Below are positions 5,760 through 6,677 of a DNA stretch of 6,677 nt, piece after piece. The notes below the pieces were generated by a model. It searched no databases and was not told where the DNA came from. It was given only the letters and a program-made list of their open reading frames with translations. The position numbers and the translations under genes were made by a program. Source of the stretch: Desulfobacteraceae bacterium (GTDB lineage: Bacteria; Desulfobacterota; Desulfobacteria; Desulfobacterales; Desulfobacteraceae); assembly GCA_022712835.1 (NCBI GenBank), contig JAFLJU010000631.1, positions 1 through 6,677 of the forward strand. The letters are read 5' to 3'. Each line of letters opens with the position of its first letter. Positions within the stretch are counted from its first letter, which is position 1.

Positions 5760-6677
5760 ATGGACATTTTTGTCGCACGGCAGCCGGTTTTTTCCGGGAA
5801 AAAACAGGTTTTTGGATATGAACTGTTGTTCAGGAACAGCCTTGAAAATATATTTCCGGATATTGATGGAAACAAGGCCACATCCACGGTGCTATCCAAT
5901 ACATTTTTTTCCTTCGGGCTGGATGAAATATTGGCAGAAAAACCCGGCTTAATAAATTTCACCCGGGAGTTGCTCCTTCAAAAGACCCCCCTGCTCTTTC
6001 CAAAGGAGCATATCATCATTGAGGTGTTGGAAGATATAGAACCAGACCCCCAGGTAATTGAATCATTACGGGAGTTGAAACAACAGGGATTTAGAATTGC
6101 CCTGGATGATTTTGTATACGATCCCAAATTTAAACCCATGATATCCCTTTGCTCCATGATCAAATTTGATCTTATGGCCACCCCTTTAGAAACCCTTGAA
6201 CCGATTATAGCTCAGATCAAGGCCAATCATCATCTTACACTTTTAGCAGAAAAAGTAGAGACCTATCAGGAATTTGAACTTGCCAAAGAGATGGGATTCA
6301 GCCTGTTCCAGGGCTATTTTTTCGCAAAACCTGAAATCCTCTCCAAAAAAGAAATCTCCTCCAACCAGATTTCAAAGATGAAACTCATCAACGAGGTGGG
6401 GCAAAAAGACATAAACCTGATAAGAGTAGAAGAGCTGATCAAAAATGACGTGTCCGTCTCCTTTAAACTGCTCAAGTTCATTAACTCCGCGTATTTTAGC
6501 CGTCCCACAGCCATTGACACCATCAAAGATGCCATGATTTTTATAGGGATAGACGAACTGAAAAAATTCATCCATGTGGTGGTGGTCTCGGATCTGGGAG
6601 AAAACAAACCCAATGAATTGATCCGGGTATCAATGATCCGGGCCAGAATGTGTGAACAATGCGGGGGGATGCTAAAA
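5760..6677 (+). CDS. EAL-HDOD signalling protein (YuxH-like), 3' end beyond the window
   Basis: The first 306 residues of a protein whose family is usually about 400 long; it runs off the right edge. Residues 1-195 are a compact EAL domain beginning MDIFVARQPVF. Residues matching the metal and cyclic di-GMP ligands of active EAL enzymes are present: Glu21 (YELLFR), Asn66 (INF), Glu88 (IEVLE), Asp116-Asp117 (ALDDF), Lys135 (IKFD), Glu164 (AEKVET) and Gln184 (QGYFFAKP). However, loop 6 after DDF reads VYDPKFKPM instead of GTGYSS, so phosphodiesterase activity is uncertain. An HDOD domain begins near residue 200 (NDVSVSFKLLKFINSAYF at 229-246) and is cut by the edge. Such proteins are cytoplasmic and are linked to cyclic di-GMP signalling or motility in some bacteria. 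The start at 5760 matches the family; an in-frame ATG at 5742 would add six residues. GGGAG 11 bases upstream is a distant ribosome site. Confidence 0.92.
   Translation, partial: MDIFVARQPVFSGKKQVFGYELLFRNSLENIFPDIDGNKATSTVLSNTFFSFGLDEILAEKPGLINFTRELLLQKTPLLFPKEHIIIEVLEDIEPDPQVIESLRELKQQGFRIALDDFVYDPKFKPMISLCSMIKFDLMATPLETLEPIIAQIKANHHLTLLAEKVETYQEFELAKEMGFSLFQGYFFAKPEILSKKEISSNQISKMKLINEVGQKDINLIRVEELIKNDVSVSFKLLKFINSAYFSRPTAIDTIKDAMIFIGIDELKKFIHVVVVSDLGENKPNELIRVSMIRARMCEQCGGMLK

Overview
The window reads as ordinary chromosome of a Gram-negative anaerobe, most likely a sulfate-reducing deltaproteobacterium (Desulfobacterota, Desulfobacteraceae-like). This is inferred from the gene set (H-NOX with a sensorless hybrid kinase, an EAL-HDOD protein, a TraB-family membrane protein, a Gate-type membrane protein next to recN), the mixed base composition and the strong Shine-Dalgarno sites. 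No sequence search was possible, so the lineage is not certain. There are no RNA genes, CRISPR arrays, insertion sequences or phage genes.

Layout: the left two thirds is read leftward. From the middle toward the left end the order is: H-NOX haem sensor (4160-3615), a soluble hybrid histidine kinase with two receiver domains (3599-1899), a 58-residue helical protein (1807-1631), a polytopic Gate/nucleoside-recognition membrane protein (1647-661), and the N-terminal 233 codons of recN (701-1, running off the left edge). The last three genes overlap each other by 17 and 41 bases. The right third is read rightward: a TraB/PrgY-family membrane protein (4450-5637), then an EAL-HDOD signalling protein (5760 to the right edge, incomplete).

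The clearest functional unit is the H-NOX/kinase pair. The H-NOX has the proximal haem histidine (His105), the YxSxR haem-propionate motif, a leucine where O2-binding H-NOX proteins have a distal tyrosine, and a C-x21-H-x2-C-x7-C pattern matching the zinc site of Shewanella/Vibrio H-NOX proteins. The kinase has no sensor domain of its own. Together they look like a split nitric oxide (perhaps also thiol/zinc redox) receptor feeding a phosphorelay. Its HPt protein and final response regulator are not in the window. Whether the nearby, divergently read EAL-HDOD protein belongs to the same circuit is speculation, although H-NOX circuits of Shewanella and Vibrio do act through EAL proteins.

The divergent region between the H-NOX gene and the TraB gene (4161-4449, 289 bases) holds two adjacent dyad sequences just upstream of the H-NOX ribosome binding site, a perfect TATAAT on the rightward strand, and a 46-codon leftward reading frame. 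That frame's predicted coiled coil looks like a histidine-kinase linker. It may be a small gene or the remnant of one.
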